Positions 5,683 to 14,761 of a DNA stretch of 64,000 nucleotides are shown one piece after another. The DNA is from Deltaproteobacteria bacterium (GTDB lineage Bacteria; Bdellovibrionota; FAC87; UBA2466). The notes under the pieces were generated by a model. The model made no database searches. It saw only the letters and a list, made by a program, of their open reading frames with translations, and had not been told where the DNA came from. The position numbers and the translations under genes are program-made. Positions within the stretch are counted from its first letter, which is position 1; the number at the start of each line of letters is the position of its first letter. The stretch lies in assembly GCA_016196825.1 (NCBI GenBank), contig JACPWY010000023.1, positions 1 to 64,000 of the forward strand. Reading direction: 5' to 3'.

Positions 5683-8573
5683 AGAACGTACTTTGCGACC
5701 GCTTCTATTTGCCGCTTGCTATCGCCGCCCAGCACATCGGGCACGGGTGACTGGCCGTCGGGCCAGAAGCCGGGCATTCGAGTGCCCGGAATCATCTTGT
5801 TGGGATCCTGCAAGAGCGCCACGACCCACTCTTTGCGCAAGCGCTTACTAGCGTGGATGAAATCAGGCGCAAGACCCTTACTGCCCCCCTCCATCTCCTC
5901 CGGAGTCGGATTGCGATTGACGGTGTGACAGTTCAGGCACTGAAGCTTGGTGAATAACGTCTTCGCAGCCTCCATCTCGGTCGGACTGAGCTCCACGGCC
6001 TTGGGCTGTCGATAGGGATACTCAGCGTCACCAGAATAGTGAGCCCAATAGCTCACAATCTGGTTGTACTCTTCATTAGGCATCTGAAACGAAGGCATCC
6101 GAACCTTGAGCTTGGTGCGAAGGGGCGTTCGGCCGGGATCCTGCAAGAACGGATAGACCCAATCGGGGTGGACCCGGCGCCCTTCAGTCACTAGGGGTGG
6201 CGGCCCTAAAGAGTCATCCTCTTCGTAGTGAACCAGGATTCTCCCCTCGAGAAGACGCTTCAACTTCTCATGCTCCTCGCGCGCAGGGGCCTCGTCGGCA
6301 AGTGATTCAAACATCCCTTCCACGATATGGCAGCCCTGACAGTTGTATTTGTGAACAACCCTTAAGCCCTCCTCCATCTTGGCTTCACGAGCATTCAAAA
6401 CCTTCGCCGCCGGCGGCAGAATCTTCTGGGCTGTCTGGCCGAGTAAGAAGGTAATGAGGCTTCCGCGCTCAGGCTCATCAAACTCGTAGTTCGGCATCCT
6501 CAAAAGATCGAGGTACTCCTTCACCTGCCCAGAATCGAAGATACGCGTGTTTTCAAGTTTCTTGTCAAACCAAGCAAAGTTGGTGTGCTCGAAGTGGAGC
6601 AATCCAAAGTCGAGCTTGTTAACCGGCTTAGTCCCCTCCTCCGTCAGCTCCACGCCAATACCGGGGGTCTTCTCGAGCCCCTTGATCTCGTGACAGCCAA
6701 AACAGCCGTAGCGCATCACCGAGTTCTTGCCGAGCTCAAGCGATAGATTGTGCGCATCCAATGTCCCAATATACTTGTCGACCTTCTCGTCGGTCGCTGG
6801 GGCAAACTTGGGATCTCGCTGAACATACAGCCGAAGCACCTTCCGCTGCGTCTCTTCGGTCGTCGCCGGAGCGGCCGTGCCCTCGAACTCCGAATTCCTC
6901 TTGGACATCAAGTAGGCCGCAATGTCAGAGATTTCAGGGTCGGTGAGTCTCAACGAAGGCATCACAGTGGCGGCCCAGTAGTGGCGCGGATCTTTCAGCC
7001 AGCTGGTCAACCAATCGCGTGAAACCTTACTCCCCACCATCGACAGATCGGGCGCCTGCCCAAATCGGCCACGGGTCTGGCCAAAATCATCGATCTGGTG
7101 ACAACCCAGACAACCGATTGAAGCCACCAGCTCTTTGCCCTTTTCCACACTCCCAAGAGCCAATGGGTGGTTCGGCGCGTAATCTTCCGAGAGTTCCATT
7201 AAATAATCGCCCAAAGCCACGATCTCAGCATCATTGTAGGCCTTGTATTCATCGGTTGTAATATTGGCCTGATGGAAAGCAGCCGGCATTCTGGCATGAT
7301 TATTAAATGACTTCGGACTTCGAATCCATTTCAGGATCCATTCTCGAGTGAGCTTCCCCTTCACCCTCTTCAGTGACGGAGCCGGCTTGCGAACATGGTC
7401 CCAGCCTTCGATTCGGTGGCAACCATAACAACCGGCCGATTTCACCATCTGCACGCCGCGGTCCAACTTCTGCGCCCGCGGTACGTATTCGGTCTGCTTA
7501 TGGCAGGTCCGACACTTCCCCTCGGTGTATTGCAGAGGAATCATCTTCTCCATCACGTGATGCATCTCACGCCAGCCGTATTTCTTCTCCCAGACCCTCT
7601 TTTGATCTTCGTTCTGAGGGGTGTGCGCCGACCTCACAAAGTGCGTCGCCTGCCCCCGTCCTTCGTGACAGGCCGTACAACCAATCGTGTCGAGGGGGTG
7701 CGGAGACCGACTGCCCAGCATCAGATCCAGCTTCGGATGGGTCTTGAAAGGATTCGCCTCACCCTCAAAACCCGGTGTATCGATGGCCAGGTGGCACGTC
7801 GTACAGCGATCCACTCTCTGCACACTCGCAAAATAGAAATCATCGCGAATCCCCGGCAAGACAATCTGCTGAAGACGAAACACAGGACTCGCCAAATCAA
7901 TGATTGGCGATGAACGAATGAGCTTGGTGAGCGTGAATTTTTCGGCGTCGCGTGCCAGCTCCTGCTTGTCGAGCTCGGTACGCACCAATTTCAGGTGCTT
8001 CTCGGCATCGGTCCTAGCAGCAATGAGCCCCGCCCGTTTCTTCTGGGCGTCAATCAGCTCCATCTGAAGAACGCTCGCTTGATTCCGGACCTCCAGAACC
8101 TTCTTCCAATTGTCCTCTAACCTGGTGAGCGCCTTTTCGGCCTTTTTTCCCAGGTGGTCCCCGTGACCCTCCGCCACATTATGGCCATAGTCGGCCTCGT
8201 AGTGATACTTCTGCACGTCCCAAATCGCCTTGGCGTCCTGATACTTGCCGGTTGCAATTTTCTCCTTCGTCTTCAACTCATCGATCGCCTTATCGGCATC
8301 ATCGACATCCTTCTGGTGCCCCTTAATCACACCCTCGGCGCTGACCAACTCTTCCTGAGCCTTCTTCAGACTGCCAGCATCAATGGCAGCCTTGGCATCC
8401 TCGACCGCCTTGTCGAGCTTCTTCTTTTTCAGGACCGTAAACTCTCTCTGGTAGCCCTTCCATTCTCGGCCGAAGTCGTCGAGGATCATCCAAAGCGAGG
8501 CCACGAGCATCGCCACCGCCAAGAAACCAAACACCTTAATGAGGGTCTCTTTTTTGTAGAAACGATCGTCCAT
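5658..8573 (-). CDS. Membrane-anchored octahaem cytochrome c of a bc-type complex
   Basis: The 971-residue protein has one N-terminal transmembrane helix (about residues 12-30), a long charged coiled coil (about 45-215), and then a periplasmic region with eight CXXCH motifs at about 257, 299, 354, 382, 488, 624, 745 and 879. Five M-P motifs (RMPAAF, VMPSL, RMPNYEF, RMPSFQ, RMPGFWP) are likely distal methionine ligands, indicating repeated class I cytochrome c domains. It follows the Rieske and split cytochrome b genes. It probably replaces cytochrome c1 and passes electrons from the quinol oxidation site to soluble carriers or an oxidase. The coiled coil between anchor and haems is unusual and may position the haem domains. 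Confidence 0.85.
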   Translation of the reverse strand: MDDRFYKKETLIKVFGFLAVAMLVASLWMILDDFGREWKGYQREFTVLKKKKLDKAVEDAKAAIDAGSLKKAQEELVSAEGVIKGHQKDVDDADKAIDELKTKEKIATGKYQDAKAIWDVQKYHYEADYGHNVAEGHGDHLGKKAEKALTRLEDNWKKVLEVRNQASVLQMELIDAQKKRAGLIAARTDAEKHLKLVRTELDKQELARDAEKFTLTKLIRSSPIIDLASPVFRLQQIVLPGIRDDFYFASVQRVDRCTTCHLAIDTPGFEGEANPFKTHPKLDLMLGSRSPHPLDTIGCTACHEGRGQATHFVRSAHTPQNEDQKRVWEKKYGWREMHHVMEKMIPLQYTEGKCRTCHKQTEYVPRAQKLDRGVQMVKSAGCYGCHRIEGWDHVRKPAPSLKRVKGKLTREWILKWIRSPKSFNNHARMPAAFHQANITTDEYKAYNDAEIVALGDYLMELSEDYAPNHPLALGSVEKGKELVASIGCLGCHQIDDFGQTRGRFGQAPDLSMVGSKVSRDWLTSWLKDPRHYWAATVMPSLRLTDPEISDIAAYLMSKRNSEFEGTAAPATTEETQRKVLRLYVQRDPKFAPATDEKVDKYIGTLDAHNLSLELGKNSVMRYGCFGCHEIKGLEKTPGIGVELTEEGTKPVNKLDFGLLHFEHTNFAWFDKKLENTRIFDSGQVKEYLDLLRMPNYEFDEPERGSLITFLLGQTAQKILPPAAKVLNAREAKMEEGLRVVHKYNCQGCHIVEGMFESLADEAPAREEHEKLKRLLEGRILVHYEEDDSLGPPPLVTEGRRVHPDWVYPFLQDPGRTPLRTKLKVRMPSFQMPNEEYNQIVSYWAHYSGDAEYPYRQPKAVELSPTEMEAAKTLFTKLQCLNCHTVNRNPTPEEMEGGSKGLAPDFIHASKRLRKEWVVALLQDPNKMIPGTRMPGFWPDGQSPVPDVLGGDSKRQIEAVAKYVLWLGQGHN

Positions 8574-8576
8574 AAT

Positions 8577-9674
8577 CTAAATGTTAAAGAAGGCCTCCGG
8601 AATCGCCACGATGTACTTCAGATTGATCGTCCAACGCAGAAACATCTTGATCGGAAGCGAGGCCATCGAGAGCACGAGGAAAGCCAATATATAAAACCGG
8701 GCCTTGCCCAATTTTTCATAAAACTCTTTCAGCAGTTTGTTCTGGAGCAGCCAGATTCCGCCAACGAAATAGCCGATCACCGCCACAAAACCGAAAAACT
8801 CCCGAACCAGAACGTTCTCGGGCATCTTTCCGCCGAGAAGTCTAAACTCGCGGTAGATATATTCGGAGAGGTTTACGTTTTTCAGAACCTCAAGCTTGTG
8901 AATATCCCAAACCTCATATGGTCCGAAGAAGTTCCAGTTCGGACCGCGTAGAAATGTGCCATACACGATGAGCAGAATCCATAAAATGAGAAAACCAAAG
9001 AGAAACGATGTGATCGAAAACTTCCTCTCGTTGAACGTAAAGTACCCGTTACCCTTCGGGTTGATGTCGATGTAGGGGACTAGGATCAACCCCACAATAA
9101 TGAGCCCCGGAAACACAACTCCCGCCAGCCAGGGATCGTAGTAAACGAGCATTTCCTGAAGACCCAGAAAATACCAGGGCGCCTTGGACGGGTTCGGAGT
9201 CTCGACTGGGTTTGCCGGCTCTTCTAGGGGCGCCTTCAAAAGAATCGACCAGACCACTAACCCCACCCACACCGCTATCGAACAAAGAAACTCGCTGAAG
9301 ACCAGATCAGGCCACGTGAAAACAAGCTCCTTGGCCTCTTTCTTATTCTCAACATCCTGTCCAGCCGCGATGCGATCATCATTCTTCACCATCTTGCTGA
9401 CGGCGAGCCACGTGAAGAAGGCGATGAGAAAGAGCATGCCGACGATCGGAACGTTGTCCGGCTTTGTAACGATATCGCGAAAGGTCGGGTGGAGCATCGA
9501 CACGGCGATAAATGCCGCCATGAGCACCTCGATCCAGATGATCGTCCGCACCTCGGCAAATTTGGAGCGCCACTTAAAAAGAACCAGAAAGAAAACAATG
9601 ACGGCGGCTGTAAAAAGAAGGGAGGGCTGACAAAGCGAGTTGATGGTGCCAGTGATGAGTTCCACGATGTGCAT
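8577..9674 (-). CDS. Cytochrome b C-terminal domain / subunit IV-like protein
   Basis: The 365-residue membrane protein has two extra N-terminal helices before a subunit IV-like core. The core carries FTWPDLVFSEFL, then PVETPNPSKAPWYFLGLQEMLVYYDPWLAG and VVFPGLIIVGLILVPYID. This is the quinol-oxidising Qo region, with P-W-Y-F replacing the usual PEWY. Three or more helices follow. Together with the 4-helix cytochrome b upstream it makes a split cytochrome b as in b6f complexes. The next gene, the octahaem cytochrome, starts 3 bases after this one ends. Confidence 0.85.
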   Translation of the reverse strand: MHIVELITGTINSLCQPSLLFTAAVIVFFLVLFKWRSKFAEVRTIIWIEVLMAAFIAVSMLHPTFRDIVTKPDNVPIVGMLFLIAFFTWLAVSKMVKNDDRIAAGQDVENKKEAKELVFTWPDLVFSEFLCSIAVWVGLVVWSILLKAPLEEPANPVETPNPSKAPWYFLGLQEMLVYYDPWLAGVVFPGLIIVGLILVPYIDINPKGNGYFTFNERKFSITSFLFGFLILWILLIVYGTFLRGPNWNFFGPYEVWDIHKLEVLKNVNLSEYIYREFRLLGGKMPENVLVREFFGFVAVIGYFVGGIWLLQNKLLKEFYEKLGKARFYILAFLVLSMASLPIKMFLRWTINLKYIVAIPEAFFNI

Positions 9675-9683
9675 ATTGTCGAT

Positions 9684-10466
9684 TTATAAAGGCCCCGAGA
9701 TGCCCCCATCCTTTCGCACGCGCCAAAAATGAATCGCCATCAAGACCGCAGCCGCCAGCGGAATAAAAATACAATGTAACACATAGAATCTAAGAAGAGT
9801 TGCCTCCCCCACCAGACGACCAGCCAGCAATGCAAACCGAGCGTCACTGCCCGCGTGGATGACTTCAAACCCCATCAAGGAATTGATCAGCGCCGCTCCG
9901 GGCCCCTCATTTCCGGCAAACGGAGTCGCCCGCGCCATGTTCGATCCGACCGTGATGGCCCAAATGGCCAATTGATCCCAAGGCAAAAGGTATCCCGTGA
10001 AGCTCAACAGCAACGTCAGCACGAGCAAAATCACGCCTATACCCCAGTTGAATTCACGAGGCGGCTTGTAGGAGCCGGTCAGAAACACGCGGAACATGTG
10101 CAACCACACACTGATGACCATCGCATGGGCTCCCCACCTATGAATCTCGCGCATGATGCCAATCGGCACGTGCTCGCGCAGCGCAATTATGTCCGCGTAC
10201 GCGTAATCAGCGGTTGGTCGGTAGTAGAACATCAAAAGCACACCGGTGATCGTTTCCACCAAAAACAGAAAGAAGGTGATTCCACCCATGCACCAGGTGA
10301 AGCTCATCCGGACACCCGACTTCTTCATGCGAATCGGGTGCAGGTGCAGAAACACATTCATCAGAACCACGAGCACGCGATTTTTCGGATTGTTGGGCGC
10401 CCCGTGCCGAAAGATCGATTTCCAGGCCTGTGAACTCGTGATCGATTCAATAAACTGGTTCGCCAT
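9684..10466 (-). CDS. Cytochrome b6-like N-terminal cytochrome b
   Basis: The product has about 260 residues with four transmembrane helices. The haem-ligand histidines lie in HRWGAHAMVISVWLH (helix 2) and in RFYVLHCIFIPLAAAVLMAIH (helix 4), the usual pairs for low- and high-potential b haems. GYLLPWDQLAIWAITV is the conserved Qo-side segment. The ATG at 10466 was chosen because GGAG inside the preceding Rieske stop region lies at the right distance; the longer frame to 10508 reads through the Rieske coding end. The gene lies between the Rieske and subunit IV-like genes, so the complex is encoded as one operon. Confidence 0.9.
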   Translation of the reverse strand: MANQFIESITSSQAWKSIFRHGAPNNPKNRVLVVLMNVFLHLHPIRMKKSGVRMSFTWCMGGITFFLFLVETITGVLLMFYYRPTADYAYADIIALREHVPIGIMREIHRWGAHAMVISVWLHMFRVFLTGSYKPPREFNWGIGVILLVLTLLLSFTGYLLPWDQLAIWAITVGSNMARATPFAGNEGPGAALINSLMGFEVIHAGSDARFALLAGRLVGEATLLRFYVLHCIFIPLAAAVLMAIHFWRVRKDGGISGPL

Positions 10467-10471
10467 ATGCG

Positions 10472-11014
10472 CTACGCCAACTCCAGGAATGCTGCCGGGT
10501 CTTCCCACTGACCCTTTTCGTATTGATACTTCGCCGTCTTATCGACGAGGATCTGGCCATCTTCCGACCGAGCTACTTTGAACCTCTCGAGAGGTCGCGG
10601 GGCCGGGCCTTCAAAGTTGATGCCCGTGGGATAATAGCCACTGCCATGGCAAGGGCACTTAAACTTCCCCTCGGCCTCGAGCCAGTTTGGAGTACAACCC
10701 AAATGAGTACAGACGGTCGAAAGCACATAGAGCCCGCGCTCGTTGCGAACGATCCAAACGCCGTAACGTTTCTTGAAGCGCTCATCCACCTTGCTGACCG
10801 CGTACTCATCGGGGAATCCGGCCTTGAACTGCTGCGGCGGCTCAAATGTGATATTGGGAAAAAAGAACCGGCCAACCGCTGTAAGCGAGGCACCCATCGC
10901 GGCCGAAAAGGCTACCCACCCGACGGAGACCCACGACAGGAACGTCCTTCGACTCACACCTTCTGGGGCTTCTGGAAAAATGGGCGCTGGCATAGAATCT
11001 TTTTTTTCGGCCAT
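10472..11014 (-). CDS. Rieske iron-sulfur protein of the bc-type complex
   Basis: The 180-residue protein has a twin-arginine motif (SRRTFLSWV) before one transmembrane anchor, so it is probably exported folded by Tat. The cluster ligands are in CTHLGC and CPCHGSGY, the two canonical loops of the Rieske [2Fe-2S] fold. It is the first gene of the operon and accepts one electron from quinol at the Qo site, passing it to the cytochrome c subunit. The ATG at 11014 is preferred over a TTG at 11044, which has no ribosome site. Confidence 0.93.
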   Translation of the reverse strand: MAEKKDSMPAPIFPEAPEGVSRRTFLSWVSVGWVAFSAAMGASLTAVGRFFFPNITFEPPQQFKAGFPDEYAVSKVDERFKKRYGVWIVRNERGLYVLSTVCTHLGCTPNWLEAEGKFKCPCHGSGYYPTGINFEGPAPRPLERFKVARSEDGQILVDKTAKYQYEKGQWEDPAAFLELA

Positions 11015-11134
11015 CAGAATCTTTCGAGCGAAATCATTCGTCAAGCGAAAGTATCTTTTGAGATTCGCTAGTTAGGCCTTTCGCAATGCATCTTGCAGTC
11101 CCAAAATTTATCTTAGACACTTCAAAACCAATTC

Positions 11135-11884
11135 ATGAAAAGAGATCCCATTTCCGAGAGACTCACAGGCGGTGTCAAGGCAACGGCCGGTCTCTCGTGG
11201 GCCATCGCGCGCGAGGCCGGCGCCAGCATTCTCACCTACGAGCTCTACCCACTTGGTATCATCGGCCCTCTTCCGCGCGTTCCCTCACTCAAACGCTCCG
11301 ACGGCCGAAAGCGGGTCCCCATTCTTTTCATTCATGGCATCCTCCACAACCGTGCGACGTTCGCCTGGATTGTCCAGAATCTTGCGCTCAAAGGGTGGCG
11401 TGAGTTTCGTGAGATGAACCTTATGACCACCTTTCACAGCATTCCCAGAATGGCTGAACAGGTCGGAGAGGCGGTCGATAGCCTCCGCCGGCGCTGTAAC
11501 GTCCCCCAGGTCGACGTCATCGCCCACTCTCTCGGCGGAATCATAGCCCGCTACTATGTGCAGCTTCAGGGTGGGGACGGCCCCGTTCGCAATCTCATAA
11601 CATTGGGAACACCACACGGCGGGACGGAGCTTTCCCGCCTTTCCATTCTTCCGAACGTGCGTGATCTGAATCCCGAAAGCCCGATCATTCGCCGACTCAA
11701 TGCTGGTCCGCCGCCGCGGCACACGCAGGGGCTAGCCATCTCCGGCGCTCTCGACATCGTCGTCCGCCCCCGCTCACACGCGTGGTGGAAGGGAGTCAGA
11801 AATGTGGAACTCAAACGAGTCGGCCACGCCGGCCTTCTCTTCTCAGGTCGAGTCGCCAAACTTATTGAATCCCGCCTCAACTAA
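11135..11884 (+). CDS. Lipase-like alpha/beta hydrolase
   Basis: The 249-residue protein has the oxyanion-hole motif FIHGILHNRATF and the nucleophile elbow AHSLGG (G-x-S-x-G type with A at the first position), followed by LITLGTPHGGTELS, typical of PGAP1/LipA-like triacylglycerol lipases. A late histidine in VGHAGLL would complete the triad. There is no clear signal peptide, so it may act in the cytoplasm or be tethered by its hydrophobic N-terminal part. It is transcribed divergently from the respiratory operon. Confidence 0.75.
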   Translation: MKRDPISERLTGGVKATAGLSWAIAREAGASILTYELYPLGIIGPLPRVPSLKRSDGRKRVPILFIHGILHNRATFAWIVQNLALKGWREFREMNLMTTFHSIPRMAEQVGEAVDSLRRRCNVPQVDVIAHSLGGIIARYYVQLQGGDGPVRNLITLGTPHGGTELSRLSILPNVRDLNPESPIIRRLNAGPPPRHTQGLAISGALDIVVRPRSHAWWKGVRNVELKRVGHAGLLFSGRVAKLIESRLN

Positions 11885-11898
11885 TCCGAGCTGAGGGA

Positions 11899-12333
11899 TT
11901 AATTCATCGCCGATTCGGCCAGGTCACGCCCAAGAAGACTGATGAGCGAGCGAGCATTGGAGTTTTCCACCCCGCCGCCCAGACAAATGTCCCCCAGCCC
12001 GAGAAAGACCTCACCGTCATTGCCATCGAATCGATATTGATACAGGGGAGGAGCCGCACAGAACGTGCGCGAATACCACCTTTTCAGCTGGGCCTTTCGG
12101 GGAACCGACCTGAGCTTCGCCTTTATTGTCTCGATCTCAAATTCCGACAGCTGCTTCACCGTCCTCCACAGACGGTTCGATCGGCTCGAGCCAACCTGTA
12201 CCCGCCCATCGTCCTCAACCCTCAGTTCCGGCAAGGCCCCCTGATAACTCGCCTGGAGCGGCACAGCGCGAGCCCGAAGCACGTATCCCCAAGAACTCGA
12301 CGTCAGCATCAGAATGAGTAGACACCACCTCAT
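11899..12333 (-). CDS. Exported protein of unknown function
   Basis: The product has about 144 residues with a signal peptide (MRWCLLILMLTSSSWG). The mature part has two cysteines (RTFCAA and GDICLGG) and the acidic pattern VEDDGRVQVGSS. No family is recognised. The ATG at 12333 is chosen because it starts directly on the signal peptide; the longer frame adds an unlikely 14 residues. It ends tail to tail with the lipase-like gene, 14 bases apart. Confidence 0.65.
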   Translation of the reverse strand: MRWCLLILMLTSSSWGYVLRARAVPLQASYQGALPELRVEDDGRVQVGSSRSNRLWRTVKQLSEFEIETIKAKLRSVPRKAQLKRWYSRTFCAAPPLYQYRFDGNDGEVFLGLGDICLGGGVENSNARSLISLLGRDLAESAMN

Positions 12334-12472
12334 GGTCCAACTCTTAAGCAATCCGTTTGCCAACCCTTTACACATTCCACAAGCACGACTCCATGCGTAA
12401 TATCGCCTGCCCCCACTGGTTCCAGATCGGAACCGAAACCCATGATGGACCGCGTAACGGTAGCGATAAGAC

Positions 12473-12501
12473 TTGAGTTACTCCGCCCACCTTAAGATAA
12501 T
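12473..12501 (+). promoter_or_regulatory. Sigma-70 promoter placing the start next to the ATG (leaderless)
   Basis: TTGAGT (12473-12478), a 17-bp spacer and GATAAT (12496-12501) form a near-consensus promoter. Transcription would begin about 12508, only about 3 bases before the ATG at 12511, with no room for a ribosome site. The mRNA of the PLP decarboxylase is therefore probably leaderless. An inverted repeat, GGTTCC-N5-GGAACC, lies upstream at 12419-12435. Confidence 0.6.
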
Positions 12502-12510
12502 GCGCGCGCA

Positions 12511-13929
12511 ATGCCGGCCGATCCCAAATCGCTCTATTCTCCTAACAGCTTCCGCGAATGGGGCCATGAGCTCATCGAGCAGCTCGCTAGCCACGTTGAG
12601 ACCTCAACCACAGGCCAACGCCCGGTCCTGAATTGGGAACCGCCGGAAAAACGCCGAGACTTTTGGGCCCAGGCCCTCAAAGACCGCTCGCTCGATTTTG
12701 GCGGCCTCACGAGCGAATTCCTCAAGCAAAGTATTTCGCTCCAGAGCCCTCACTACATGGGCCACCAAAACGCGCCCGCCCTCCCGAGTGCGGCAATGGC
12801 CGATCTCATCGTCTCGACCCTCAATTCCAGCAGCGCCATCTACGAAATGGGCTCAGCCTCGACGATGATGGAAAAGGCCGTCATAAGCTGGATGAATCGA
12901 CACCTCGGTTTTGTGGAGGGCGACGGAGTCTTCACCTCGGGAGGCAGCCTAGCCAATCTCACCGCCTTGCTTTGCGCACGCCAAAATGCGACAGGTCTTG
13001 ATGTCTGGAACAAAGGGAACACGACCAAACTGGCCATTCTTTCGTCGGGGTTCTCGCATTATTCGGTCAGGCGGGCCGCCCAGATTATGGGCCTCGGCCG
13101 CGATTCGATCATCGAGGTCCCCGTTGATGAGGCGTTCCGGATAGTGCCGTCCCAACTCGAAAATGCGCTAAACAGCGCTACTCGATCGGGCCAGAAGGTC
13201 TTTGCCTGTGTCGCCTCGAGCTGCAACACCGCGCTAGGAACCTACGACCCTATTCAATCAATCGCAGATTTTTGTCAGCGCCACGGTCTCTGGCTCCACG
13301 TGGATGGTGCACACGGGGCCTCGGCCCTTTTGAGCCCGTATTATCGCTCCCTCCTCGACGGGATCGAGCGGGCGGACTCAGTCGTGTGGGACGCTCATAA
13401 GATGCTCATGATGCCGGCCCTCACCTCGGCCGTTCTCTTTCGCCGAGAGAGCGACAGCTCCAGCACCTTTTCCCAAAGCGCGTCCTATCTATTCGAAAAA
13501 GACAAGAATGAGGAGTGGTATAACATCTCCCACCGCACCCTCGAATGCACCAAGCGTGCCTTCGCCACTCGTCTTTACTTTGCCCTCATGCTTCATGGGG
13601 AGGAGGTTCTGGGAGAGTACGTGACCCGGCAATACAATCTTGCGCAGGAATTCGCAGGTCTGATCAAGGAGCACCCCCGATTCGAGCTTGCAGTCCAACC
13701 CCAGAGCAACATCGTCTGCTTCCGCGCAATGAAGGATGGCACTCCCCTCTCCGATTCCGCTCAACGGGAGATCAGGAACCGGATGATCCGCTCCGGCCGA
13801 TTTTATCTCGTCCAAACGCAATTGCCAAAAGGCGCCTACTTGCGAACCACCCTCATGAACCCGTTCACCCAACTTCTGGATCTCACACACCTTCTCGAAG
13901 GCCTCGACTCTATCGCCGAGGGCCTCTAA
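12511..13929 (+). CDS. PLP-dependent group II amino-acid decarboxylase
   Basis: The 472-residue protein has the group II decarboxylase layout. HYMGHQNAPALP lies near the N-terminus, GVFTSGGSLANLTAL in the cofactor-binding region, LWLHVDGAHGASALL holds the aspartate that contacts the pyridine nitrogen, and VWDAHKMLMMP holds the Schiff-base lysine (about K297). The family includes glutamate, aspartate, aromatic amino-acid and 2,4-diaminobutyrate decarboxylases, and the substrate cannot be fixed here. Ten bases separate it from the ArsA-type gene downstream, suggesting co-transcription. Confidence 0.85.
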   Translation: MPADPKSLYSPNSFREWGHELIEQLASHVETSTTGQRPVLNWEPPEKRRDFWAQALKDRSLDFGGLTSEFLKQSISLQSPHYMGHQNAPALPSAAMADLIVSTLNSSSAIYEMGSASTMMEKAVISWMNRHLGFVEGDGVFTSGGSLANLTALLCARQNATGLDVWNKGNTTKLAILSSGFSHYSVRRAAQIMGLGRDSIIEVPVDEAFRIVPSQLENALNSATRSGQKVFACVASSCNTALGTYDPIQSIADFCQRHGLWLHVDGAHGASALLSPYYRSLLDGIERADSVVWDAHKMLMMPALTSAVLFRRESDSSSTFSQSASYLFEKDKNEEWYNISHRTLECTKRAFATRLYFALMLHGEEVLGEYVTRQYNLAQEFAGLIKEHPRFELAVQPQSNIVCFRAMKDGTPLSDSAQREIRNRMIRSGRFYLVQTQLPKGAYLRTTLMNPFTQLLDLTHLLEGLDSIAEGL

Positions 13930-13939
13930 GATCACCCGC

Positions 13940-14761
13940 GTGGGCCCGTACCTTTCAGACACGCTCAAACGCCGCCTCGTCTTTCTCACCGGAAAGGGCG
14001 GCGTAGGAAAGACGACTCTGTCGTTGGCGCTTGCGACAGCAGCCCTCCGCCAAGGCGCCAAAGTCGCCATCGTTTCACTCAATCCCTTCGCTTCTGAGCC
14101 GCCCCCACCCTGCATTCCCTTCTACTCGCTTGAACCAGAGGGCTGCTTCCGCGAATACGCTCTCAAGATTCTCAGATTTGAAAGACTCTATACCAGTATC
14201 TTCGACAATAAGGTCCTTCGCACCTTCATTCGAGCCGCTCCTGGGCTATCCGACACGGTCATTGGTGGGAAGATCTGGGAGCTCGTCGACTCCCGCGTCC
14301 ATGACCTCTTGATAGTGGATCTCCCCTCCTCGGGCCACGCCGTCTCTTTTTTCCGATCTCCGCGCGGTGTCTCCCACATGTTCAAGCACGGCTTCGTCCA
14401 CGAGAAGGCGGAACGGATCAATACACTCTTCACCTCACCCGAAGCGCGAATCGATCTTGTGGTCACACCAACCGAGTTCTCCGTGACGGAAGCTCTAGAG
14501 CTCCGCACCAGCCTTCTGGGAATCGCAGCGCTCCCGCTTGGGTTTTGCCTTAGGAATCAACTCCTGCCCGATATTTCGATTGAGGAGAGCTCCTTGCAAA
14601 CCGTGACTCTGCTGAAAAGATCCTACGACACCCGTCGCCACCAAGAAGAAGGAGCACTCGCCGGACTGGCCGCCGTGGGATTGCCCTCGCTCGCCCTGCC
14701 CGTCATCCCCAACGGATTGAATCGAATCGGGGATCTCGCTGAGAGGCTATCGGTGGCATGA
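13940..14761 (+). CDS. ArsA/Get3-family ATPase, first of a tandem pair
   Basis: The 273-residue protein starts with GTG. The deviant Walker A of the ArsA/MinD class is FLTGKGGVGKTTLSLAL near residue 15. A switch-like LLIVDLPSSGHAV and the ArsA-type VVTPTEFSVTEA follow. ArsA proteins energise arsenite export, while Get3-like relatives target membrane proteins; no arsB or arsC is nearby. The pairing with a second ArsA-type gene suggests a heterodimer like the two halves of ArsA. The stop overlaps the next ATG (ATGA). Confidence 0.8.
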   Translation: MGPYLSDTLKRRLVFLTGKGGVGKTTLSLALATAALRQGAKVAIVSLNPFASEPPPPCIPFYSLEPEGCFREYALKILRFERLYTSIFDNKVLRTFIRAAPGLSDTVIGGKIWELVDSRVHDLLIVDLPSSGHAVSFFRSPRGVSHMFKHGFVHEKAERINTLFTSPEARIDLVVTPTEFSVTEALELRTSLLGIAALPLGFCLRNQLLPDISIEESSLQTVTLLKRSYDTRRHQEEGALAGLAAVGLPSLALPVIPNGLNRIGDLAERLSVA

